Assembly (NCBI GenBank): GCA_029449235.1
Contig: JANATG010000013.1
Coordinates: 1,649,069 to 1,713,068, forward strand
DNA: 64,000 bases
DNA from: Linnemannia schmuckeri
Taxonomy: Eukaryota > Mortierellomycota > Mortierellomycetes > Mortierellales > Mortierellaceae
Reading direction: 5' to 3'
In this document: positions 24,434-34,996 of the stretch, piece after piece
How the letters are laid out: each line of letters begins with the position of its first letter
How positions within the stretch are numbered: position 1 is the stretch's first letter
Notes under the pieces: model-generated
Database searches by the model: none
The model's input: only the letters and a program-made list of their open reading frames with translations
What the model was told of the DNA's origin: nothing
Made by a program: the position numbers and the translations under genes

Positions 24434-25695
24434 AGGGCCCTATACGGACATGGTAATAGAGGGAAATATAAGACTCATCAGACTAGTCAATTGACTAAAA
24501 ACAACAAGACATGCACGTTGAAAGCGGCAAAAAAATAAAGGCCGAATTCAGTGGTCTGTAGTACCCATGCTTCTCCTTGTCCGCACAAACCGCTCCCATG
24601 CGAGGGACGAGGAACGGGCGTCCAGGGGGCTTGAACGCTGAAAGTCAATGGCATCGTGCTGATGATTGTTGATTGGCCTGGTTTGTCGAATGTGCGAGTG
24701 CCACTGAAAGGAAGTCAAATTAAAGTAGGAAAGAAGAGTGTTGTGGATCTGCTGGCAAATTCCGATTTCCTCTCGTTGTGTATCTGTATGTCGATCTCAC
24801 TTTTCTTTTGTTTTCTTCTTGGTGTTGCAGTTGATAGTTTCGAATCGAAGGTAAAAGTTAGTCTAGGCTGTCAAGAGCAAAGAGGAGCAGTGCGAGAGAA
24901 AGAAACAAGAAAGAAAGGAAGGAAGAAAAGGGATGTGGTGGATTTTATTCTTACCAAGAGGGTCTCTCGCAATAAAGTTATCTCCTGCGCACATCCACAA
25001 TGAGAGGGAGCATGGTCCAGGGCCGTGTAAACCGCATCCGCAGCATGTAGCGACTATTTTAAGGTTCTGGGGAAAAGGCAAGCTCCAGGAGGCTTCAAGT
25101 GCGGCGTTAAGTGGAACGATGCCCGAATGTGCCCTTTTTCGGCACTGACTACACAGAACAAAGTGGTCGCAGATCCGTCCATACTGTTCCCGACGGCTTG
25201 TGTCTATTGAAGGGGACATAGCAAGTCGAATTTGTCCGAGCACTTGAAGCATGAAAGTAACAGCGCTCTGGCACAAGATTTATCCGCAAGTTTGAAATGT
25301 CACAGTATATGACTGAGTCGTGTGTGTTGCGTTAATTGCCCCAAAACGATACAGAGAGTTGGATGTTGGGTGTGATGGGATCGATATGAAAGTCGAGTGA
25401 CTGTCTCACGGGCAAATGAGCAGAGAGTAAAGATAAGATGTGGGAGAGTGCATTGAGAAAGAAAGGCGGGCAGGGAAAGGAGGAAGTGAAGAGAGGGGGA
25501 GTCAGAATTCCTTTCTCTCCGTTGGTGTCCGCCATCACTACTGACTCTGTCGCTCGTCCGTAGGTCAAAAAAAAAAAAAAAAAAACCGTGTCAACCTTCA
25601 TTTTTTCCTTTTTTCCTTTTTTTCTTTCTTTCTTACAACACGCTCTCCAGTCTCTCCACTCTCCCTACTACCCGTCAGCCTTACTTACATCCATC
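24434..25695. other. Divergent upstream region of the ABCC gene (-) and MPC1 (+)
   Basis: 1.26 kb without a recognisable gene. A 19-A run lies at 25567..25585, and pyrimidine-rich sequence runs from about 25,600 to the MPC1 start. Confidence 0.5.
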
Positions 25696-26931
25696 ATGTC
25701 TTCCTGGGCAGCACAACTCGGCCAAAAGATCGCCAGCCCCGAGTTCAGGCAATACCTCATGAGGTAAACAGCTTCATTCCTCCTTACTCACTTAACCCAC
25801 TCAGTCAGTCACACAGAAACACACGCACACATCCAGATGACTGACAGACTGACAGACAAACCAATCGACCCCGCAGTCTTGCTTGATCACATCCTTTATT
25901 TCGTTATTATTGTATTAAGATAGAGATGCTAACTTTCAACCCTTTTGTTCATAGCACCGTAAGAATACATCACTGACTCGCTGATTTTTCGGACGCAGGA
26001 TTTTTATACAACCGGAAGACTATCTACTCGGATGTATGACCTCTGGCTTCACTCTCTGGACACGCCTCTTTATAGGCGACAACGTGTCCAGGACACAATG
26101 GAAGCATTCACAAGGATGGATAATGCCAGTTCCTTTGCAATGACGCAATGGTTCAACGACACGACACGACTAGCTGGGAATCGATTGAGCAACACCTTTG
26201 TTATTATTAATTGTTCTCTCAGACCGTTTATTTGAGCGTCTCTTAGCAGGATTGTCATAGAGGTGGATGAGGATCATGAGCAACATCATTGACTTAAGAA
26301 AGACACGGCAATCCTACGACCAAGTGAACAGTTGCGCTCTTGTACTAATCCTTCATTACCTCCAACCCTGTGTGTGTTATCTGGCGATCTGACAATCAAT
26401 AGCACTTCTGGGGTCCTGGTAAGCAAAATGAGCAGTAGTCTGCTTTCGATAGTATTGCTCAACTCTTTCAACCATGTGGCAACATATCGACTCTAACCAA
26501 CGTATACCTCGCGTCCCTCGTCCGTCCTTGTTTCCTAAATGCCACCTATAGTCGCTAACTGGGGACTTCCTTTGGCTGCCATTGCCGATATCAAGAAGGA
26601 TCCCGAGATGATCTCTGGAAACATGACTGGTGCCTTGACGGTATACTCACTCTTGTTCATGCGTTTCGCTTGGATGGTCCAGCCCCGTAACTACCTCCTC
26701 TTTGCCTGCCACGCCACCAACGAGACTGCCCAGCTCATTCAGGGATACCGCTACATCAACTACCACCAGTACGTATTAGTCCATCGCATCGTTGTGGTTG
26801 TGTGAGTTTATGTTCACTTTTGTTTATTAATATGCCTCTCTTTGCGTTTTGTTGCAATTGTTAATAGCCTTGGCGGTAAGAGCAGTGCTACTCAGGATGA
26901 CCTTAAGGTGCCATTGGAGACCAAGGCTTAA
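25696..26931 (+). CDS. MPC1: Mitochondrial pyruvate carrier subunit MPC1, with a 4-nt microexon
   Basis: Exons 25696..25763, 25955..25958, 26403..26418, 26552..26768 and 26868..26931; 369 nt, 122 residues. The protein starts MSSWAAQLGQKIASPEF, continues RQYLMSTHFWGPVANWGLP, then AIADIKKDPEMISGNMTGAL, FMRFAWMVQPRNYLLFACH and NETAQLIQGYRYINYH, and ends LETKA. These are the conserved MPC1 blocks; yeast and human proteins share the THFWGP core and about this length. MPC1 pairs with another MPC subunit in the inner mitochondrial membrane to import pyruvate. Exon 1 ends ATG-AG, exon 2 is just CACC, and exon 3 is CACTTCTGGGGTCCTG. Without the 4-nt exon the frame gives no MPC1. Both microexons have good signals (TTCATAG|CACC|GTAAGA and TCAATAG|...|GTAAGC), and a TGCTAAC branch-like sequence lies at 25927. 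Introns are 191, 444, 133 and 99 bp. Confidence 0.93.
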
Positions 26932-27494
26932 ACTACCAGGATGGATCAGTACAGGATAGCCCGTTTGTCATTTTTCTTCTAGAGGACGTAAAGCACTGGG
27001 AAAACGATAAATGGTCATAATAAACAACGCGCAAAGAAACATACAATGCATGGACGTCTCCGGTGTCAAATGTGGGTGTATGTGTGAATGTGGCAGTGAA
27101 GGAGGATCAGGATCTATTTGTTAGACGTGGCCCCTTTCGAGGAATCTAGCCACCACGCCCTCTGCAGGATGATGAGATATAACTATGGCTCTCACAGAGC
27201 ATTAGATTACCCTATGTCTCACTTATCCGTTACTTGTCCTTGCTTATTCATGTTTAAATGTACGGACTGGATAAGGAGATACTTTTTCTTACTTACGCCA
27301 TGTGCAAACAGTCGTACTACTTGCTACTATGTGTTCGAACCAACTTGGTTTGAAACAGGGTAGACCATTCCTTCTTACACTCTCGACAAGTACCTTCGTG
27401 TGTCTATCTCCCTTCCTCCAACGGTCGTCTGTCATACCCTGGGGTATTTTTTTTCTCATCACACCTCCCTTCCTCCACAAACTCCGGTCCCTTT

Positions 27495-27537
<43 letters not shown>

Positions 27538-28035
27538 CACACCCTCCCTTCTCCTCTCTCTTTCTCTCTCCTTCCTCAGACGGAACCCACCTGATCAACT
27601 CAACTTTTTTTTTTTTTTTTCTTGTTCGTCATCATTTCTTCCAATCATCTTTCATCTCTCCTGCAGCTTTTCTTCATCATCGTCATCATCTTCTTGAACG
27701 TCTTAACAACCACAGCGAAACACTGGTTCTCCTTCTCTTTTGGTTTGACCATTATTTGTTGATATTGATAGTGCTTTATACCTATCCCTGTAAACGAACA
27801 GACATATCCATACACATTGACCGTTATATCCAGGAACAAGAAACAGCACCAAACAGCTACAGCTATCACCTGCTCACTTGTCCCTTTGTCCTATCAGTCA
27901 ATCAGTCAATCAATCAATCAATCGATATCATACCACTCCCCCTGCCCCTGAACACAAACATCCATTCCTTCGTACCACATACACAGACTCTTTCCTCATA
28001 ACTACATACCATATTATAATAACAAACGGAGTGAC
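26932..28035. other. Intergenic region with T-rich tracts
   Basis: 1.1 kb, no gene recognised. It contains T37 (27501..27537), a second ~16-T run near 27605..27620, pyrimidine-rich sequence between them, and a TCAATCAATCAATCAATCGA simple repeat near 27898..27923, likely in the 5' leader of the next gene. Confidence 0.55.
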
Positions 28036-28693
28036 ATGCCCCAGGTCAAGGCTCACCGCATCTCCCTGCAACCTCGCTCTCCTTCCTCCTCCTCCTCCTC
28101 CTCCTCCGTCGCATCCCTCCCCCGTCCCCGTCGCATCAACATCAACCTCCCTTCCCCCTCTGTAACCGCCGCTGCCTTCCTCTCTCCTCTCACCGGCGAG
28201 TCGACCCTGACCGAGGACCTCGTCAACCAAGAGCGAGCCCGCTACACCACCCTCGTCTCCAAAAGCGCTACCTCCGAGGTAATTTTTTTTTTGGATTGTC
28301 TTTCTGCCATTGCAAGTCAGAACCAAGAGGATACCTATGACTAATCCGTACCTGCAACTCTTTCTCTCGTAATAGGCTTTGATGAAGATGCCCAACGTTG
28401 CCACCAAACCTGTATCTTCCGATGACATTGATTTCCTGGCTATTGTTTCCTCACATTCTTCATCCACTGCCTCCTCCTCGACAGACTCGGTTGTCGCCTG
28501 CAACCTGCCCCGTGCCAACCCAGCCTCGTTCTCCAACATGAAGCTCACCATTGAGTCTCAACAACAACAGTCCTCTACGTTTGCTTCTGGCTATCCCATC
28601 CAGGTGAGTCTCCATCTTTTTCTGTTGTGTGTGCGTTCTTTTTCTGAAGAACAGGGATCTTTTGGATGGTTGTAGTGTACACAGCAGCAGTGA
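28036..28693 (+). CDS. Small serine-rich protein of unknown function (three-exon model)
   Basis: Not recognised. ATG 28036; exons 28036..28278 and 28376..28603 join in phase 0 across a GTAATT...AATAG intron. A possible last exon is 28676..28693, adding CTQQQ and a stop, for about 162 residues. The first two exons read like real coding sequence: consistent phase, good splice sites and moderate codon bias. The sequence has a run of eight Ser, the basic patch SLPRPRR, the segment TEDLVNQERARYTTLVSKS and a DDIDFLAI patch between low-complexity Ser/Thr stretches. There are no membrane segments and no known domain. It is probably intrinsically disordered. The 3' end is weakly supported and further exons may exist. 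Confidence 0.5.
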
Positions 28694-31600
28694 GTTTTTG
28701 CTGCGGGCGTCAAATAAGCATTCCCTGCTCTCCCTTGTCTCTCACACCGACGCAGTGGCGGAGCAGGGGTTGAGAGCTCTTGTGCGAGGGAGGTGGGGAA
28801 GACAAGGAAGAGCATGTGTGTGTCGTAGCGTGGGCATCGTGGGTGTGTGCAGCTGTGAGAGCAGTTTGTTAACAGACTGAGTATACAGAAAAATATTAAC
28901 CGGCGGCAAAAAAAAGCCTCCAATGTGTATACTTGCGGTACAAGAGAAAGGATGTCCATCCGTGCTCGTGTATTACTCATATTGATGAAAAAGTTGAAGG
29001 GCTGTAGAGTTGGAGAGTTGGAGAGTTGCAAAGTTGGAGAGTTGGAGAGCTGGTGAGTTGAGAGGAAAAGAGAGTTTTCCTTGTTTCTGTGTCACTACTA
29101 TGTGTCGTAATAGAAGGTAACATAGCGAGAGGAGTGCAGGAATTAAGGGGGTAGGGGCAGGACTGAAAACGGTGAGATATGAATAGAGTAGATCGAAGAG
29201 AGAGAATTCGATTGTAAGGGCAGACTATGGTCAAGGTTATGATAGAGACGCAGTTTTTTGTAAGGACAAGGAAGTAGTGGTGGAAGAGGAGAGGGGAAGA
29301 AAGAATGTATTGCTGTTGGGTGCTCGAATGGAAGGAAGATAAGAAGAGACTGAAAAGTAGACAGAAGAAAAACGAAGAAGAAAGACAGGGGATGTTGGGG
29401 ATAGATGAATGATATAGATACAAAAGGGTTGGATAAACGATAAACGGACCCAAGGGGTGGATCGCCCTTGTCCCTTTATCTTTTTGCTCCTTCTCTCTTT
29501 CTCTCCTTGTGGGTGTCCCTGTCCTTGCTCTTCATACCCCCCTTCATTCATTGTTCATGCCCTTCCCCCCGCTCCATATGTATTACATGACTACACGTAC
29601 CCCTTACTTCAAAGAGAACGACCTAGTCGATATAGGGTCTGGTCGATAGCAGGCTATCAATCTAACTACTCTCTCACTTGAGTCTTCTCGACTTGTCTCG
29701 GCTCGACTCGACTCGACTCTCTTTCCCTACCACCGAGCAGAATGTCAATGTCAACGTTATGACCAATTAAGTCCGTTCAAGTAGTGGTAGCTGCTTGTAG
29801 CGAGTTGGTGTGGATGGGCTGATCTCCTATCACTCATACTCCCAAACGCCAATTGACTCTTCCTTCTTTTGCAATCTTTGTCTCTGTGTCATTTTCACCT
29901 TCCCTTTCCCTTTCCATCCCGCCTCAACCCAACAGCTACGATGGATGGATGGCACAGGGAGTACAGTAGTGACCATGAGTACAGAGAGTCCTTCCTTCTA
30001 TCGTCAACAGGAAACAAAACTAAGTGACCGACAAACGTCCCATTGAGATGCCATGTGGACACAGAGCGGAGAGAATGGACAGAGACGAAAAAGCAACAAG
30101 GGAAGAGAGAGATATGCAGATGAGCATTTCCAGTCAGCCCAAAGGACGAAAAGAGAAAGAGCTTTTTTTCCTTCTCGTTGAACTATCTTTTTTTTTTCCC
30201 CTTTCTTTCTTTGTCCGTCCTTTTCTGACTGATCGAGGCAGTTGGAGAGAAGGAGAAAAGAGCTGTCGGGGTTGTTTTCATTCTTGTTTGCTAATGTTTG
30301 CAGTTTGTTATTTGGTGTTTGGTGTTTGTTGATTGCTGTAGCTCCTCAACAACGCCCTTTTTTTTACCATGATGTTGTTATAGCTTGTCCTACATACCAT
30401 TCATTGGGCTGAAACGTACATACAACAGGACAAAAAGAAGAAGCTGACCCCAGAAAATATCTGACTTTTTATATAGAGACAGACCATGGGCAGCGACTGG
30501 AGGCGATCCGCAAGTAACGGTAAGAAATCAAACATTACAGACAATGGCTTGCCCAATAATGTGGTGCGGTGCGGTGTGGTGTGGTGGTGTGAATTGTGGC
30601 GTGCAAGACGAATGGCCTCGATGACAATGGCGTTTCACACAGAGACAATTTGCAGTGTCTATGAGATTCCTTTTCCCTCTTTTTCGCTTCCCTTTCCTCG
30701 ACGAACACAAGTTACACGACTCGCTCTCTCTGTCTCGGCGCCAAGACGAGAGAAAGAAGAACGATAGTATTCCTTGAAAGCATTCCTTGACAGCATTGAA
30801 AAGAATACCAGTGAAGATAGCAATGGTGGGTGATGTTAACGGGAGGGAAGAGTTCAAGAGTGGCATCTCCAGTCGACATATTTTTGGGTTTTTATGCACC
30901 TTGCACACTGACAAGCACAGAGCGAGAGGGTTTGCATCGACCAAGGAAAAGAAAATACAAAAAAAGGAATAGCAGTAACCAGATGCCTGTAGCTGTCCAC
31001 ATGCCATGTGCATCCTTGTATCTCTTTACACTATGCCACTGCCATTGCCAATGGTATTTCACAGTCATCTTGAGCCATATCTCTCGCCCATTGTGTCTAT
31101 CTATTTGTGCTCCCGTCGTTTCCCTTCTTTTTCGCTACATACACTCTTCTCTATCTTCGCTGCCTTTGCCTTTACCTTTACCTTTTCTTCCTCTCCCTCC
31201 TTTCCCTCTGTGCGTCTCTGCCTGTCTGTCTGTGTTCACGGCGCACCCCTTCTTTTTTCCCTTTTCCCTTTTTCCTTTCTTTCCTTATTGTTCGCCACCC
31301 TGTGTACTCGTCGAAAAAAAGAGAAGCCATCTCACCCACTTGTCATCTTTCTTATTTATCTGTCGTCTTTTTTTCTACTGTCTTCTTTCTTCTCTCTTCT
31401 TTCTTTTCTTTTTTTCCCTCTTTCTTCTTCCTCTCCTCTCCTCCTCTTCTTCTTCCTCTTCAATCGATATCCCTTTATCCCTTATTGACAATTGATTCCC
31501 ACACACTCTTCCCCTCCTTGTCACCACCACTCTCCTTCCCATACCTGCGTCGTTCCCTTCTTTATTGCTGGTCGTACGGGAGAATACAATCCATATACCC

Positions 31601-32043
31601 CTCTCCCTCTTCACCCCACTTCCCACATACCCCATCCCCGTCCCGCTCCTCTCCTCTCTTTATTCTCTTTATCTACTTCCCTCCCCTACCCAATCCTTTT
31701 TCATTGTTTCCTTGTCTTTTGTACTCCTTCTCCTTTCTCTTCCCCTAACCCTGTTTTTCTCGTTCATAACTCTTCTTTTGTTGCGTGTTCTCTCCCCCTT
31801 GTGAACACAGTGCAATAATACTGATCCAACTGTTATCACCCCATCGACTGCCACACACATATCTCCAAACTACAGAAGAAACAAAAGACAAAAAAGAGAT
31901 CCCTAATTTTTTTTTCTTAATCGTACCACACTCCCACTCTCTCTCCCTCTGTTCTCCACGCGCGCTCGTTGTGCTGATATTCCTCTTGTGATTGACATTC
32001 ACAAAACAACCATATACAACAAAAAGACCCTGAAAAGGACGAT
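28694..32043. other. 3.3-kb region without a recognisable gene
   Basis: No domain or convincing spliced gene on either strand. Simple sequence dominates: tandem GAGTTGGA units near 29008..29061, CTCGA repeats near 29703..29718, and a long pyrimidine-rich block about 31,080 to 31,800 that is probably promoter or 5' leader of the coiled-coil gene. The open frames in that block are composition artefacts. Confidence 0.5.
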
Positions 32044-34842
32044 ATGAGCACCACAAGTAACAGCAACAAGAGAAGCAGCATGAACCCCAACGCCGCCTCC
32101 TTCACGCCTTCCTTCGTTAAGCCCTCGTCCTCCGACTGTGCTGCCTCCGACTACAGTAACGAGAACAATACCGCCAGCAACCGGCCCTCCAGACGCAGTA
32201 CTGTCGACTCTTCCAGAGTAAGTTTTTTTCTTTCTCCTCTTTTCGCCTCTTTCATGCCTCTCTCTGTCTGTCCCTCTTCCTCACCACTTAAAATAAGAAG
32301 AGAAAAAGAAGCGCTAGTTTTTTTTATAGTTTACAGTTTTTTTGCCGTCCAGTCAGGATTAGACCAAAGGCCAAACAAAAAAAAATAATATCGACGAGGT
32401 CATTGACGCATGCGTGCTGGTGGTTGTTTCCACTTGCACGACATGGTGACACGGTCAAACAACGAAAACAAAACGACAAACAAAACAAACAAACAAGCAA
32501 AGCAGAAAAAGTTTTCGTCATCCCTCTTCCCTTCCCTTTTCTCCCTCTTTGTCCCTCTTTGTCCCCTGTCCTTTTTGTTTCCTCCCGTTATCTATCAACG
32601 CCCTTTAGAGTCCCATGTTTTGAAACAAATGTTAACCCAGTTGCATTTTTCCTTGTAGGAGGGCATTATCGCAGGACTGGGGATCTCGTCACCTACAACA
32701 GAGGTCAGTGGACCCCGCGGCCAAGGCCTGACCGTCAACACCAAAGTTTTGTCGCCGACCTCGTTTATGCGCCAAGACCGCTCGACCTTTGCCACCACCG
32801 CCTCGGAACTCTCGCCTATGCCTCTGTCTGCCCTTCCTGCTGACTTCAACCCTGACGAGTTCCGTATCAACCTCGTCCGCCAGATCACTGACAAACTCGA
32901 GACGGGCCTAGATCGCCACTTTTCGCAGCTCGTATCGGCCACGACCTCGGCCGCCTTGCCTCTTTCCCCAGCAACCTCCGATCATGACGGATCAGGATCG
33001 ACCACCGCAGGAGGCTCAGGGGTCGACAGCAGCACAACGATCAACAACTTAAAGAAACTTCTCCGAACTACCACAGCTGAGCTGGAACGTGTCAAGGGCA
33101 AAAACCAGGAGTTGCGCGAGTCAAATCACAAACTGGAGCTCCAGCACATGGAGGCTACTCACCAGGTGTCCCGACTCCAAGACTTTGAACTCAATAACCA
33201 GTTCCTCCTCTCCCGTGTGAAGGAGCTCGAATCCTGTGCCTCCTCCGTCGACTCTCTCGAAACCTCTTCCGTGAATGGCCAACAGCAGCAGCCACACCAA
33301 CGTGCCCCTCACCAGCACCACAACAGAAACAGCTCGACTGCCAGCAACGGAACCCTCCAGAGCCAACACCTCCAGCGGTTGATGCGTGAGGTCGCCACGC
33401 TCAAGTCTGAACGGGACGCCCTCAAGATCCGGTCGTGGGAACTCGAAAAGAAGCCCTACGCACAGCAACACCAGCAGCGACCCGCCCATTTTGTTGATCT
33501 TGAGAACGAGCGGAACCGTCTAGTCGAGGAGCTCGGTGCCAAGACTGTTGCTATGGAAGAGCTCTGGAACAAGAACGAGGCCTTGATGGTCCGCGCAAAA
33601 GAATATGAGAAGCGTGTTTGGGAGCTCGAGGGTCAATGCGCCGCCCTGGAAGAGGAATGTGCTGCATTGCCTACTCTCCGGTCGGATTTGGTCGAGATGG
33701 AGGCCCGTGCCGTGGCTGCCGATGCGCTCGTTGAAAAGACCCAGGACATGGAGGGCCAGGTCGCACTGGTCAAGTCTCTCCAGGACCGTATCCAAGAGCT
33801 CGAAACCACCAATGCCGAGCTCGACCACTCCAACTGGGATCTCTCTGAGCGTCTCAACATTGCCATCAACCAACACACTCTTCTCACCAAGGAATTCGAG
33901 TCCTTCCGGTCCAAGGACAAGGACGACCGCCGCCTCGAGTTCTTGGCAAACCGGAACCGTGAGCTCGAGACACTCCTGGCAGAGCAGGCCAAGATTTCGC
34001 CCGACTATAAGGATGAGTACGAACGTGTTGCTGTCGAGCTGGAGAAGGTTAAGGTCCGTATGCCCCAGCTGGAGGGTCAGGCCAAGCAGGTCGCTCTTCT
34101 GCGGTCCAAGACGCTCCAACTCGAGAAACAGATCAAGACCATGGAGGAACTCGAGCCCCGTCTCGAAGAGATTCAGACCTTGCACGAACGTAACCTGTTC
34201 TTGGAGAGCGAGCTCGGAGAGCTGGAGCACCTGCGTGCAAGAGAGATGGAGCTTGAGAATGAGTTGGAAGAGTCCAAGGCTCGTCTAATGCAGCTCGAGA
34301 CCAATAAGGCCCGCATGGCATCCTTCTCCGGCCTTAAGTCTGCCTCGCCCGGCTCTCGTGTCCGTTCAGGCTCGATGGCGACTGCCCAACCCAACCCTAC
34401 GCTCTTCCACGAGGGTGACGAGAATGCCTCTGAGCTGAACGTCCGCACAGGCTCCCCCATCCAGCAACAGCCATCTCACTTTCAAAAACCACTGAGCCGC
34501 CGCACGTCGCAGTCAATTGGGTCGGCAGACTACGGATATGGCGTTCCCATGTCACCCACCACGGCCACCAAGGGAGCCTCTGCCTGGCCTTCTGGCCGCA
34601 GCAGCATGAGCATGTCGGTCAATCGTACCAGTACCAGCTCTAACTCGAGCAGCTCTGGTCTTATCTTGACCCGGTCAGGAAGTCCGCGCCAAGCCGCTGA
34701 GGATGACAAGGTCATCCTCGCTGCTGCCGCTGGTTCTGCTGGGGTGGCAACAGAGGAGCCAGAGCCTCTCTTGGGAGACTCTTCGGCTGCTGTTGCTGCC
34801 GTGTCAGCAGCTCATGTCCCTGTTGCCCAAGAGGTCAACTAA
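32044..34842 (+). CDS. PAM2-motif coiled-coil protein, possible RNA/PABP-linked scaffold
   Basis: Exons 32044..32217 and 32659..34842, phase 0; 785 residues. Near the N-terminus SMNPNAASFTP (residues 12 to 22) closely fits the PAM2 consensus (S-x-L-N-P-N-A-x-x-F-x-P) that binds the MLLE domain of poly(A)-binding protein, with Met for Leu. A disordered Ser/Thr-rich part and NPDEFRINLVRQITDKLETG follow. Residues about 180 to 610 are near-continuous coiled coil (for example LKKLLRTTTAELERVKGKNQ, EELEPRLEEIQTLHERNLF), broken by a short Gln/His-rich linker. The tail is Ser/Pro-rich and disordered, with an Ala-rich acidic end. PAM2 plus long coiled coil resembles scaffold proteins of fungal endosomal mRNP transport such as Upa2, but this one is shorter, has a single PAM2 and lacks other recognisable motifs, so the role is only a suggestion. 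A plain coiled-coil cytoskeletal or septation protein is the alternative. Confidence 0.8.
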
Positions 34843-34996
34843 GAGGAGGAAGAAGGACTTGCTGTTGTTTTGTAAACATACTCTTCGTTTTTCGTTTGCC
34901 TTTTTCGTACCATAAACCCTATAAAAAAAACTATCATCATTCATAGCAACTATTTTTTTTGACTTTTTTTATGAGAACGAGGGAGTATGCTATGGC

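Noticed and set aside
31006..31818. Overlapping hydrophobic Ser/Leu/Phe-rich frames suggesting a membrane protein
   Set aside because: The DNA is a polypyrimidine block, so all plus-strand frames give Ser/Phe/Leu/Pro; it is most likely leader or promoter sequence.
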